Assembly: GCF_000337895.1 (NCBI RefSeq)
Contig: NZ_AOMA01000069.1
Location: 10,161 to 48,440 of the forward strand
DNA: 38,280 nucleotides
Source: Halobiforma nitratireducens JCM 10879
GTDB taxonomy: Archaea > Halobacteriota > Halobacteria > Halobacteriales > Natrialbaceae
Direction of reading: 5' to 3'
In this document: piece by piece, positions 25,646 through 33,921 of the stretch
How positions within the stretch are numbered: position 1 is the stretch's first letter
Layout of the letters: each line of letters opens with the position of its first letter
The notes under the pieces: generated by a model
What the model was told of the DNA's origin: nothing
Database searches by the model: none
Seen by the model: only the letters and a program-made list of their open reading frames with translations
Position numbers and translations under genes: made by a program

Positions 25646-27127
25646 ATGAGCGACGAGAGTCAGGAACTCGGTATCACCGAGTCGAAATCGCACAAACCCG
25701 GCGACTGGTACGCCGAAGTCGTCCAGAAGGCCGGGCTCGCCGACTACGCGCCGATGGGCGGGTTCATCGTCACGAAACCCCGCGGCTACGCCCTCTGGGA
25801 GCGCATCCAGGACGCCCTCGACGGCTGGTTCAAAGAGACCGGCGTCGACAACGTCTACTTCCCGATGTTCATCCCCGAGTCCTTCCTCGAGCGGGAGAAA
25901 GACATCGTCGAAGGGTTCGATCCCGAGGTCGCCTGGGTGACCCAGGGTGGCCACGAGGAACTCGAGGAGCGACTCGCCGTCCGACCCACGAGCGAATCGA
26001 TCATCGCGCCTTTCATGGCCGACTGGACGCGCAGCCACCGCGACCTGCCCCTGCGACTGAACCAGTGGTGTTCCGTAGTACGGTGGGAAGCCACCGAGAC
26101 GAAGCCGTTCTTCCGGACGAAGGAGTTCATGTGGCAGGAGGGCCACACCGCCCACGCCACCGACGAGAGCGCGTGGAAGGAGGTCTGGACGCGTCTGGGC
26201 CAGTACGAACGCGTCTACGAGGACGTACTCGCCATTCCAGTCCTCCGCGGGAAGAAACCCGAACACGACAAGTTCCCCGGCGCGGACACCACGACGACCG
26301 TCGAGGCGCTGATGCCCGACGGCAAGTCCGTCCAGGGCGGCACTAGCCACCACCTCGGCCAGTCCTTTGCGGAGGCGTTCGACATCACCTACGTCGACGA
26401 AGACGAAGAAGAGAAGACCGCCTACACCACCTCGTGGGGCCTGTCCTGGCGTGCCCTCGGTGCGCTCATTATGACTCACTCGGACGACCAGGGCCTCGTG
26501 CTTCCGCCGACCATCGCGCCCACGCAGGTCGTCGTCGTCCCCATCTGGCAGGAGGATACCAAAGACGACGTTCTCGAGTACTCCGAGAACATCGCCGAGG
26601 ACCTCGAGGACGCCGGCTTCCGCGTCGAACTCGACGACCGCGACGAGCGCAATCCCGGCTTCAAGTTCAACGAACACGAACTCAACGGCGTCCCGCTCCG
26701 ACTCGAGATCGGCCCCAACGAGGTCGAGGACGAGGAAGTCACGCTGGTCCACCGGCCCGACAACGAACAGTCCGTCGCGGACCGCGAGGGGCTGGTCGAG
26801 ACCGTCGACGCCCACCTCGAGGAAATCTACGACAAACTCTACGAGACGGCCGAAGAGAACCTGGAAGAGAACGTCCGGGAAGCCCACAGCCCCGAGGACA
26901 TCATGGGAACGATCGGCAAACACGGCGGCTACGTGAAGACCCCGTGGTGTGGCGACGAGGCCTGCGAGGAAGCGATCAAGGAGAAAGTCGCCGCCGAGAT
27001 CGTCATGCAGCCCCTCGAGGACCAGGGTGGCGAGAGCGGAGCCGAGGTGCCCGAGCCCGACCACGACGAGTGTGGCGTCTGTGGCGACCCGGCCGACGAG
27101 ATCGCCTACTTCGCGAAGAGCTACTGA
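25646..27127 (+). CDS. proS: Prolyl-tRNA synthetase (archaeal type)
   Basis: Protein of 493 residues, the normal length for archaeal/eukaryotic-type ProRS. It charges tRNA-Pro. Class II motifs are visible: VRPTSESIIAPFM, the motif 2 region VVRWEATETKPFFRTKEFMW, and later GTSHHLGQSF with AYTTSWGLSWRALGALIMTH. An anticodon-binding domain follows (APTQVVVVPIWQ). The C-terminal zinc domain has Cys in PWCGDEACEEA and ECGVCGD, and the chain ends in Tyr, as is typical of this type. There is no bacterial editing insert. The gene appears monocistronic. Confidence 0.97.
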   Translation: MSDESQELGITESKSHKPGDWYAEVVQKAGLADYAPMGGFIVTKPRGYALWERIQDALDGWFKETGVDNVYFPMFIPESFLEREKDIVEGFDPEVAWVTQGGHEELEERLAVRPTSESIIAPFMADWTRSHRDLPLRLNQWCSVVRWEATETKPFFRTKEFMWQEGHTAHATDESAWKEVWTRLGQYERVYEDVLAIPVLRGKKPEHDKFPGADTTTTVEALMPDGKSVQGGTSHHLGQSFAEAFDITYVDEDEEEKTAYTTSWGLSWRALGALIMTHSDDQGLVLPPTIAPTQVVVVPIWQEDTKDDVLEYSENIAEDLEDAGFRVELDDRDERNPGFKFNEHELNGVPLRLEIGPNEVEDEEVTLVHRPDNEQSVADREGLVETVDAHLEEIYDKLYETAEENLEENVREAHSPEDIMGTIGKHGGYVKTPWCGDEACEEAIKEKVAAEIVMQPLEDQGGESGAEVPEPDHDECGVCGDPADEIAYFAKSY

Positions 27128-27285
27128 GCCGTCGCCGGGAGGTACCGAGGGAGGCGACGTTCGTCCCGACGCGTGGCACGACGGGCTCGTCGCTCGCGTT
27201 CGCCGAAGACCGTCCCCCGGTTTCGTAGCCGGGATCGCCGATGTCTTCGACCGTTCGGAGCGGCCGGTTAGTTCTGTTATAGGGC

Positions 27286-27331
27286 CTAAGAAGTCGGTAT
27301 TGCGAGTGGCTGAATCCGACAGTTATCTTAG
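27286..27331 (+). other. Nested inverted repeat, possible RNA hairpin
   Basis: CTAAGA (27286-27291) pairs with TCTTAG (27326-27331), and inside it GTCGG (27293-27297) pairs with CCGAC (27316-27320). The bulge sizes differ on the two sides (1 and 5 bases). It could be a hairpin in a small RNA, the proS terminator region, or chance. Confidence 0.35.
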
Positions 27332-27386
27332 CGCCTAACTGTTTAACCCAAGGTTGCTTACCAATGGGGGGAGAACTGCCGATGTG

Positions 27387-27410
27387 GTGTTCACTCCGGT
27401 GGGTGAACAC
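27387..27410. promoter_or_regulatory. Perfect 8-bp inverted repeat, operator candidate
   Basis: GTGTTCAC and GTGAACAC are separated by 8 bases (TCCGGTGG). The dyad lies about 150 bp before the gltB start and about 90 bp before the AT-rich patch near 27478. The half-site and spacing suit a dimeric regulator. No regulator is identified. Confidence 0.45.
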
Positions 27411-27510
27411 TACGTGCCTCTGACATTTCCTTCCAGCGCGATCACGTCCAAGAGACGGGCAACCGCGCCTCCTTACACCTTATATATCCTTGCATGTGTC
27501 TAGAATACAC

Positions 27511-27528
27511 TTAGCCATTATGGGCTAA
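27511..27528. promoter_or_regulatory. Dyad beside the gltB promoter
   Basis: TTAGCC, six bases, GGCTAA, ending four bases before the gltB TATA box. It covers the TFB-recognition (BRE) position, so a bound regulator would affect initiation directly. Confidence 0.5.
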
Positions 27529-27531
27529 CCT

Positions 27532-27537
27532 CTTATA
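27532..27537 (+). promoter_or_regulatory. TATA box of gltB
   Basis: CTTATA is centred about 26 bp before ATG 27560. No Shine-Dalgarno sequence is present, so the transcript is probably leaderless. Confidence 0.65.
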
Positions 27538-27559
27538 CTGATTCCCGCTATTCGGTCGT

Positions 27560-30500
27560 ATGTCACAGCCACACAGAGCGGCATCCACCAGCCGCTCTCG
27601 GGGTCTCGCGGACCCCGAGGACGCTCGGTCGAACTGCGGCGTCGGCGTCGTCATGGACCTCACGGGCGAGGGCGGTCGCGATGTCGTCGCCGACGGACTC
27701 GAACTACTCGTCAACCTGGAACACCGCGGCACTACCGGCGCGGAGGAAGATACCGGCGACGGTGCCGGCATCATGCTCCAGACGCCCGATGCTTTCTTCG
27801 CCGACGTTCTCGAGACCGACCTTCCCGATCGGTACGCCGTCGGCTCCATCTTTTTCCCGCAACGCGAGGACACCCGGGAGCAACTCCAGTCACTCGCCGA
27901 GGACGTGTTCGCCGAGTACGGGCTCGAGACTCTCGAGTGGCGGTCTGTCCCCACGGACAACGAGGAACTCGGGCGGACGGCTGTCGAGTCTGAACCGGAC
28001 GTCTGGCAGGTTGCAGTCGCTCCCGACACGGAGGGGAGACTTACCGACGATGCGTTCGACCGCCGTCTCTACGTCGCACGCCGCGCCCTCGAGAACGAAG
28101 TGGAGGCGACCGACCTCGAGGGAGTCGAACGCTTCTACGTCTGTTCGCTGGATTCGGATATCGTCGTCTACAAGGGGCTGCTCAAAGGCGAGCAGTTACC
28201 GACCTACTACTCCGATCTGACCGACGACCGACTCGAGTCGACGTTCGTCATGGTCCACGAACGGTTCTCGACGAACACGCTCGGGGCCTGGCACCTCGCC
28301 CATCCCCATCGACGGATCATCCACAACGGCGAGTTCAACACCATCCAGGGGAACGTCAACTGGATGCGCGCCCGTGAGACGGACGTCGAAAGCGAGACGA
28401 TTCCCGATCTCGAGGCGGTCAAGCCGATCATCGACGATCCCGACCAGTCGGACACCGCAAGCGTCGACAACGCGCTCGAGCTTCTGATGCAGGACGGACG
28501 CAGTCTCGAACACGCCCTGCGGATGCTCGTCCCCGAAGCCTGGCGAGGGGACGACGCGATGGACGAGGATCGCAAGGACTGGTACGACTTCCACGCGTCG
28601 CTGGTCGAGCCGTGGGACGGGCCCGCGCTGGTCGCCGCGACCGACGGCGAGCGCGTCGGTGCGGTCCTCGATCGCAACGGACTCCGCCCCTGCCGGTACG
28701 AGGTGACCAGCGACGACCGGCTGATCGTCGCCAGCGAGAGTGGCGCGCTCGAGACCGATCCGGAAGAGATCGAGGAGCAAGGACGGCTCCAGCCGGGACA
28801 ACTGTTCCTCGCCGACCCCGAGGAAGGACGGGTCATCCCGGACGAGGAAGTGTTCGCGGAGCTGACCGACGAGCGATACGGCGAGTGGGTCGACAGCGAG
28901 CAAGTCCATCTCGACGACGTGTTGTCGACGACCGATAGCAGCCCACGAGCGGACGTTTCGGGGCTTCGTGCCCACCAGACGGCGTTTGGCTACACCCACG
29001 ACGAACTCGAGAACCTGATCGAGCCGATGACCAAGAAGGGGAAAGACCCCGTCGGCTCGATGGGGGACGACACGCCGCTGTCCGTGCTGACGGAGTTCAA
29101 TCGGCCACTGTTCTCCTACTTCAAGCAGCTGTTCGCCCAGGTCACGAACCCGCCGCTCGATTACATCCGCGAGGAACTCGTCACGTCGATGGAGTCACGG
29201 CTTGGCTTCCAGCGGAACCTGCTCGAGGAGTCGCCGGCCCACGCTCGCCAGCTCGTGCTCGACTCGCCCGTTCTGACGGACGCCGAACTCGAGGCGGTCC
29301 GTGACTGCGAGGCGAGCGACATCACGGCCGCGACGGTCGACATCACCTACGAGCCCGAACGCGACGACGGGCTGGACCTCGAAGCGGCGATCGAACGCGT
29401 TCGGGAAGACGCCGTCGAGGCCATCGAGGCGGGCCACGATGTCTTGGTCCTCTCCGACCGGAACGTCTCCGCGGACCGGGTCGCGATTCCGAGCCTGCTC
29501 GCGACCGGCGCGGTCCATCACCGGCTCGTCCGGAACGGCCTGCGAAACCACGTCGGGCTCGTCGTCGAGTCCGCCGAGCCGCGAACGGTCCATCACTTCG
29601 CGACCCTGATCGGGTATGGCGCGGGCGCGGTAAATCCGTACCTCGCGTACGAGACCATCGCGGACCTCACTGCCGGCCCCGACGGGGCCGATACCGAGGC
29701 GGCGATCGACGCCTACGTGGGCGCGATCGAGGACGGCCTTCTGAAGACGATGGCCAAGATGGGTATTTCGACCGTCGAGAGCTACCAGGGAGCCCAGATA
29801 TTCGAGGCCGTCGGGCTCGACTCGGACCTGGTCGCCGACTACTTCGAAGGGACCGAGAACCGCACCGAAGGGATCGGCCTCGCCGAGATCGAGGCCGACC
29901 TCCGTGAACGGCACGCGACCGCCTTCGGCGACGACGAGACGGACCTCGAGCGCCACGGCGAGTTCGAGCACCGTTCCGACGGCGTCCACCACCAGTGGAA
30001 CCCCGAAACCGTCGGCACGCTCCAGCAGGCCGTCCGCTCGAACGATTACGACCGCTACCAGGAGTTCGCAGAGCTGATCAACGACCAGAACGAGGAGCTG
30101 CAGACCCTGCGGGGCTTGCTCGAGTTCGATTCGGACCGCGAGCCGATCCCGATCGAGGAGGTCGAACCGATCGAAGACATCGTCGAGCGGTTCTCGACCG
30201 CCGCGATGAGCCTCGGATCGCTCTCGCCGGAGGCCCACGAGAACAACTCGATCGCGATGAACCGCATCGGTGGCAAGTCCAACTCGGGTGAGGGCGGCGA
30301 GCCGCCCGAACGGTTCGGTACCGAGAAGGAGTGCAACGTCAAACAGGTGGCCTCGGGGCGGTTCGGCGTCACGTCGACGTACCTCTCCTCGGCGGACGAG
30401 CTCCAGATCAAGATGGCCCAGGGGTCGAAGCCGGGCGAGGGCGGCCACCTCCCCGGCGAGAAGGTAAACGAGATGATCGCTCACGTTCGCAAGTCGACTC

Positions 30501-32113
30501 CCGGGGTCGGCCTGATCTCGCCGCCGCCGCTGCACGACATCTACTCCATCGAGGACCTCAAGCAGCTGATATTCGATCTCAAGGCGGCGAACGAGGGGGC
30601 GGACATCAACGTCAAGCTCGTCAGCGAGGCCGGCATCGGTACCGTCGCCGCCGGCGTCGCGAAAGCCAACGCCGACGTGGTCCACATCTCGGGGCACTCC
30701 GGCGGCACGGGTGCGTCGCCACGCACCTCGATCAAGAACGCGGGGCTCCCCTGGGAGCTCGGTCTCGCCGAAGCGAACCAGATGCTCCGCGAAACGGGAC
30801 TGCGCGACCGCATCCGCGTTTCGGCCGACGGCGGCATGAAGACCGGCCGCGACGTCGCCGTCGCCGCCCTGCTCGGAGCCGAGGAGTACGTCTTCGGGAC
30901 CGCCTCGCTCGTCACCTCCGGCTGCGTGATGGCCCGACAGTGTCACAAGAACACCTGCCCCGTCGGCGTCGCCACCCAGCGGGAAGACCTGCGCAAGCGG
31001 TTCCCCGGCGAGCCCGAGCACGTCATCAACTACATGAGCTTCATCGCGCAGGAACTGCGCGAGATCATGGCCGATCTCGGGTTCGAGACCGTCGACGAGA
31101 TGGTCGGCCGCGTGAATACCCTCGAACAACGAGACGACGTCGACCATCCGAAGGCCCGCACCGTCGATCTCTCGGCGGTACTCGCCGAGCCCGCAGGCGA
31201 CGTGCGCCGGAAGGTCCGCGAGCAGGATCACGGTCTCGAGGACCACCTCGACCGCGACCTCGTAGAGGCGGCCGACGCCGCCGTCGAGCGACGGGAGCCG
31301 GTCGCGCTCACGACCGAGGTAACCAACGTCGACCGTGCGGTCGGCGCGATGCTCTCGAATCGCATCACCGACCGCTACGGCGAATCCGGCCTGCCGGACG
31401 ACACTCTCACCGTCGATCTCGAGGGGACGGCCGGCCAGAGCTTCGGCGCGTTCCTGGCAAACGGCGTCTCGATGCACCTCGAGGGACGGGCCAACGACCA
31501 CGTCGGCAAGGGGCTCTCGGGTGGCAAGCTCACGGTGCGGACGCCCGACGATGCTGGCTACGAGCCGACCGAGAACGTCGCCATCGGGAACGTCGCGCTC
31601 TACGGCGCGACCGGCGGTCAGCTGTACGTCAACGGCGTCGCGGGAGAGCGCTTTGCCGTCCGCAACTCCGGTGCGAAAGCCGTCGTCGAAGGCGTCGGCG
31701 ACCACGGCTGTGAGTACATGACCGGCGGCGTCGTCGCCGTCCTCGGTAAGACGGGCAAGAACTTCGCGGCAGGAATGAGCGGCGGCGTCGCCTACGTCTA
31801 CGATCCCGACGGCGAGTTCGCCGACCGGGCCAACACCGGCATGGTCTCGCTACACGACGACCTCGAGGACGCGGACGAGCGGATGCTGCGGCGTCTGGTC
31901 GAGAACCACGTCGCCTACACGGGCTCCGAGCGTGGCGAGCGCCTGCTCGAGAACTGGGAGCGCACGCTCGAGTGCGTCGTGAAGGTGATGCCCGACGCCT
32001 ACCACGAGGCGATCACCGAACAGGGATCGGACGACGTTCGCAACGAACTCCCGGAGACGCCCGAGACGCCGGTCGAGGCCGACGCGACGGAGTTTGCAGC
32101 GAGCGACGACTAA
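27560..32113 (+). CDS. gltB: Glutamate synthase, large subunit
   Basis: Protein of 1517 residues with the complete GltB layout. A type 2 glutaminase domain has its catalytic Cys at 26 (SNCGVG), implying removal of a 25-residue propeptide. The central domain follows, then the FMN domain (about 880-1230; MSLGSLSPEAHE, NRIGGKSNSGEGG, HISGHSGGTGASP). The 3Fe-4S ligands are C, C, C in CVMARQCHKNTC (about 1121-1132). The C-terminal beta-helix has GLSGGKLTVR and YMTGGVVAVLG. It makes two glutamates from glutamine and 2-oxoglutarate. No small subunit (gltD) lies next to it, so ferredoxin may be the electron donor (inference). The leader region suggests nitrogen-related control. Confidence 0.97.
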   Translation: MSQPHRAASTSRSRGLADPEDARSNCGVGVVMDLTGEGGRDVVADGLELLVNLEHRGTTGAEEDTGDGAGIMLQTPDAFFADVLETDLPDRYAVGSIFFPQREDTREQLQSLAEDVFAEYGLETLEWRSVPTDNEELGRTAVESEPDVWQVAVAPDTEGRLTDDAFDRRLYVARRALENEVEATDLEGVERFYVCSLDSDIVVYKGLLKGEQLPTYYSDLTDDRLESTFVMVHERFSTNTLGAWHLAHPHRRIIHNGEFNTIQGNVNWMRARETDVESETIPDLEAVKPIIDDPDQSDTASVDNALELLMQDGRSLEHALRMLVPEAWRGDDAMDEDRKDWYDFHASLVEPWDGPALVAATDGERVGAVLDRNGLRPCRYEVTSDDRLIVASESGALETDPEEIEEQGRLQPGQLFLADPEEGRVIPDEEVFAELTDERYGEWVDSEQVHLDDVLSTTDSSPRADVSGLRAHQTAFGYTHDELENLIEPMTKKGKDPVGSMGDDTPLSVLTEFNRPLFSYFKQLFAQVTNPPLDYIREELVTSMESRLGFQRNLLEESPAHARQLVLDSPVLTDAELEAVRDCEASDITAATVDITYEPERDDGLDLEAAIERVREDAVEAIEAGHDVLVLSDRNVSADRVAIPSLLATGAVHHRLVRNGLRNHVGLVVESAEPRTVHHFATLIGYGAGAVNPYLAYETIADLTAGPDGADTEAAIDAYVGAIEDGLLKTMAKMGISTVESYQGAQIFEAVGLDSDLVADYFEGTENRTEGIGLAEIEADLRERHATAFGDDETDLERHGEFEHRSDGVHHQWNPETVGTLQQAVRSNDYDRYQEFAELINDQNEELQTLRGLLEFDSDREPIPIEEVEPIEDIVERFSTAAMSLGSLSPEAHENNSIAMNRIGGKSNSGEGGEPPERFGTEKECNVKQVASGRFGVTSTYLSSADELQIKMAQGSKPGEGGHLPGEKVNEMIAHVRKSTPGVGLISPPPLHDIYSIEDLKQLIFDLKAANEGADINVKLVSEAGIGTVAAGVAKANADVVHISGHSGGTGASPRTSIKNAGLPWELGLAEANQMLRETGLRDRIRVSADGGMKTGRDVAVAALLGAEEYVFGTASLVTSGCVMARQCHKNTCPVGVATQREDLRKRFPGEPEHVINYMSFIAQELREIMADLGFETVDEMVGRVNTLEQRDDVDHPKARTVDLSAVLAEPAGDVRRKVREQDHGLEDHLDRDLVEAADAAVERREPVALTTEVTNVDRAVGAMLSNRITDRYGESGLPDDTLTVDLEGTAGQSFGAFLANGVSMHLEGRANDHVGKGLSGGKLTVRTPDDAGYEPTENVAIGNVALYGATGGQLYVNGVAGERFAVRNSGAKAVVEGVGDHGCEYMTGGVVAVLGKTGKNFAAGMSGGVAYVYDPDGEFADRANTGMVSLHDDLEDADERMLRRLVENHVAYTGSERGERLLENWERTLECVVKVMPDAYHEAITEQGSDDVRNELPETPETPVEADATEFAASDD

Positions 32114-32149
32114 CGTCGACCAACGTCGACTCGATCGCTCGAGTTGGCT

Positions 32150-32177
32150 TCTCTACTCTCTACTCTCTACTCCCTAC
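32150..32177 (+). repeat. Four 7-bp tandem repeats (TCTCTAC)
   Basis: Three perfect TCTCTAC heptads are followed by one TCCCTAC. The array starts 37 bases after the gltB stop and runs into the stop codon of the convergent membrane-protein gene. Read as TACTCTC it resembles the heptads after the TPP-enzyme gene (five of seven positions). Confidence 0.8.
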
Positions 32178-32644
32178 TCCTCGCGGTTGATAGACGAGAC
32201 TCCGTAGACGACTAGCGCGGCGTTGAGCGCGATCACGGCGACGGCCAGCAGTCGGGGCGCGTTCCTGATGTCGTCGACGGCCGTCACGACGACTACGAGG
32301 GCACCGATACCAACGACGACCAGTCCGACCGCCAGCAGTCGGTCGAGCCACGCATCGTACTCGAGCGAGACTGCCTCGCGCAACCGGTTTGCTTGCTGGC
32401 GACGGCGCTCCCGGTACCGCGTTGCGTCCGGATCGTCGTCTGACACCGAACGAAGGCCAAACGTCAGGAAGGCGTCGATGTCGACTCGCGCCTTCGCGAT
32501 CGTTCCGCAGGTGGACGCGACGAACAGCAGGACAACGACTGCGATCATGGACTCGAGTGCGGCGGCCGGCACCAGCGCCAGCGCCGCGAGGACGGCGACG
32601 ACGGCTGCGAGCCGTTCCAGCCGCGTCGGAACGCTGTCGTGCAC
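32174..32644 (-). CDS. Small integral membrane protein, function unknown
   Basis: Protein of 156 residues with four predicted membrane helices: about 11-31, 32-50, 103-123 and 130-150. Helices 2 and 3 are separated by a charged cytoplasmic segment (DDDPDATRYRERRRQQANRLRE). No family is recognised; similar small proteins of unknown role are frequent in haloarchaea. The start is a GTG at 32644, ten bases after the stop of the AhpD-like gene, so translation may be coupled. The next Met is too far inside to be the start. A role linked to oxidative stress by neighbourhood is only a guess. Confidence 0.65.
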   Translation of the reverse strand: MHDSVPTRLERLAAVVAVLAALALVPAAALESMIAVVVLLFVASTCGTIAKARVDIDAFLTFGLRSVSDDDPDATRYRERRRQQANRLREAVSLEYDAWLDRLLAVGLVVVGIGALVVVVTAVDDIRNAPRLLAVAVIALNAALVVYGVSSINREE

Positions 32645-32653
32645 GTATATCCG

Positions 32654-33298
32654 TTACCGTCCCAGCGTGTGGAACTCGTCGTTCGGCCGCATATCCGCGA
32701 ACATCGCCATCCGATTGCTCAGATTGAAAAAGGCCGTAACGGCCGCGATGTCCCAGATCGCTTCCTCGCTGAAGCCGGCCTCGCGCAGCGCCTCGAGGTC
32801 GTCCTCTTCGATGTCGGTCGGGCGTTCGGTGAGTGTCACCGCAACGTCGAGCATCGTTCGGTGGGCGTCGTCGATATCCGCGGTCCGGTAGTTCGCGACC
32901 AACTGGTCTGCCAGCTGTGGATCGTCGGCGTAGATTCGTGCGAGCGCGCCGTGAGCCACGTTACAGTAGTAGCAGTGGTTGACCCCCGACACCGCGACGA
33001 CGATCATCTCGATTTCCTCTCGCTCGAGAGCCGAGTCCTCGACCAGCGCGTCGTGGTACTGGAAGAACGCTCGGAAGTGGGAGGGCTTGTACGCGAACGC
33101 GGAGAAGACGTTCGGGGTGAATCCGGCGTCTTCGGTCTCCGCGGCGATTCGGTCCCGGAGGTCGTCCGGCAGTTCCCCGTAGTCGGGCACCGGAAACCGG
33201 ATCATCGCGTCGTCGGAGAGTTCGGGCTGAACGGGCGGTTCGTCGGCGTCGGAATCGGAGTCGAGGTCGGAATCGGGGTCCGCGTCTGCATTGCCCAT
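32654..33298 (-). CDS. AhpD-like peroxidase-related protein (carboxymuconolactone decarboxylase family)
   Basis: Protein of 214 residues. The AhpD-type core has EREEIEMIVVAVSGVNHCYY, with Cys 109 and 112 in a CxxC (CYYC) followed by His 116, the redox site of the family. Such proteins reduce peroxides or act as thiol-disulfide partners; the peroxidase-related subgroup also carries the C-terminal FNLSNRMAMFADMRPN motif seen here. The first 20 residues are an Asp/Ser-rich tail from a hexanucleotide repeat, and ATG 33298 is the start. A TATA-like GATTAGTA lies about 27 bp upstream. The substrate is unknown. Confidence 0.85.
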   Translation of the reverse strand: MGNADADPDSDLDSDSDADEPPVQPELSDDAMIRFPVPDYGELPDDLRDRIAAETEDAGFTPNVFSAFAYKPSHFRAFFQYHDALVEDSALEREEIEMIVVAVSGVNHCYYCNVAHGALARIYADDPQLADQLVANYRTADIDDAHRTMLDVAVTLTERPTDIEEDDLEALREAGFSEEAIWDIAAVTAFFNLSNRMAMFADMRPNDEFHTLGR

Positions 33299-33364
33299 AC
33301 CACACGTTTGTCGCTCGCTGTACTAATCGACGGTGGAACACACTTCCACTCACACTTACACACC

Positions 33365-33394
33365 CGCACTCGAGCGCACTCGAGCGCACTCGAG
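33365..33394. repeat. Three perfect 10-bp tandem repeats with XhoI-type palindromes
   Basis: CGCACTCGAG occurs three times in a row without mismatch between the AhpD-like and DUF123 genes. Each unit contains the palindrome CTCGAG. Confidence 0.85.
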
Positions 33395-33408
33395 GACGGC
33401 CGTACAAC

Positions 33409-33828
33409 TCAGCCGGCATCGAAGGAGCCGCCGGCCGCTCGCAGCGTTTCGAGCACCGGTTCCGTCTCGCCATCCGGGGCCGAGAGCAGGTGTGCCGGGC
33501 AGTCACAGTCCGAAGCGCCGAACGCCTCGACCGGTTCGCCGGGCAGTCGGGCGGCCAGTTCACACTCCCGATCCTGCTCGGGGAAGCGGGCGACGGTCTC
33601 GATGGTGGTCGCCGGATTCCCGAGCAGGTAGTCGACGTGCCAGTGGCGGGCGTCGCGTTCCCCGCGGGCGAGTTCTCCGTGGCGCTCGACCCGGGAGAAC
33701 CCACCCGGGCCGAACGCGCTGCCAACGTAGGCGTATGCGCCGGCAGCGAAGGAGAGTTCGCCGAGCGCGCCGACTTCGATCGTCGTTTCCCGGTCTACCT
33801 CGAGGACGAGGACGTACGTACCGCCCAT
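33409..33828 (-). CDS. DUF123 (GIY-YIG-like) protein
   Basis: Protein of 139 residues covering a whole DUF123 domain. The GIY-YIG-like start reads GTYVLVLEV, with GAYAYVGSAFGPGG at 29-42. The family hallmarks RHWHVDYLL, ECELAARLP and FGASDCDCPAHLL follow. DUF123 is also found fused to endonuclease III in some archaea, which hints at DNA repair, but no activity is established. The conserved Cys/His residues could bind metal. It follows the RG-rich gene by 93 bp on the same strand. Confidence 0.88.
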   Translation of the reverse strand: MGGTYVLVLEVDRETTIEVGALGELSFAAGAYAYVGSAFGPGGFSRVERHGELARGERDARHWHVDYLLGNPATTIETVARFPEQDRECELAARLPGEPVEAFGASDCDCPAHLLSAPDGETEPVLETLRAAGGSFDAG

Positions 33829-33921
33829 ACCCGAGGCTACCGGGAGCGGACAGAAAGCGCCGGTGATTTCGGACGACGGAGCGGCTGGGTCGGTGAGTGC
33901 GAGCAGGTAGGCGGGGGTATT

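Larger units (their letters stand above)
27128..27559. other. Structured leader/promoter region upstream of gltB
   Basis: This 432-bp stretch has no supported protein gene. It carries a nested dyad (27286-27331), a perfect 8-bp inverted repeat (27387-27410), an AT-rich promoter-like patch (CCTTATATATCC near 27478), a 6-bp inverted repeat (27511-27528) and the gltB TATA box (27532-27537). From about 27260 it is clearly poorer in GC than the coding DNA around it. The density of dyads suggests regulated transcription of gltB or an unannotated small RNA. Confidence 0.5.

Noticed and set aside
29195-31705. Minus-strand open frame of 836 codons inside gltB
   Set aside because: It lies entirely opposite conserved GltB domains, including the FMN and 3Fe-4S regions, and has no recognisable domain.
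32100-32140. Repeated AACGTCGAC after the gltB stop as a regulatory element
   Set aside because: There are only two 9-bp copies in a region where CGTCGAC words are very common, so chance explains it.
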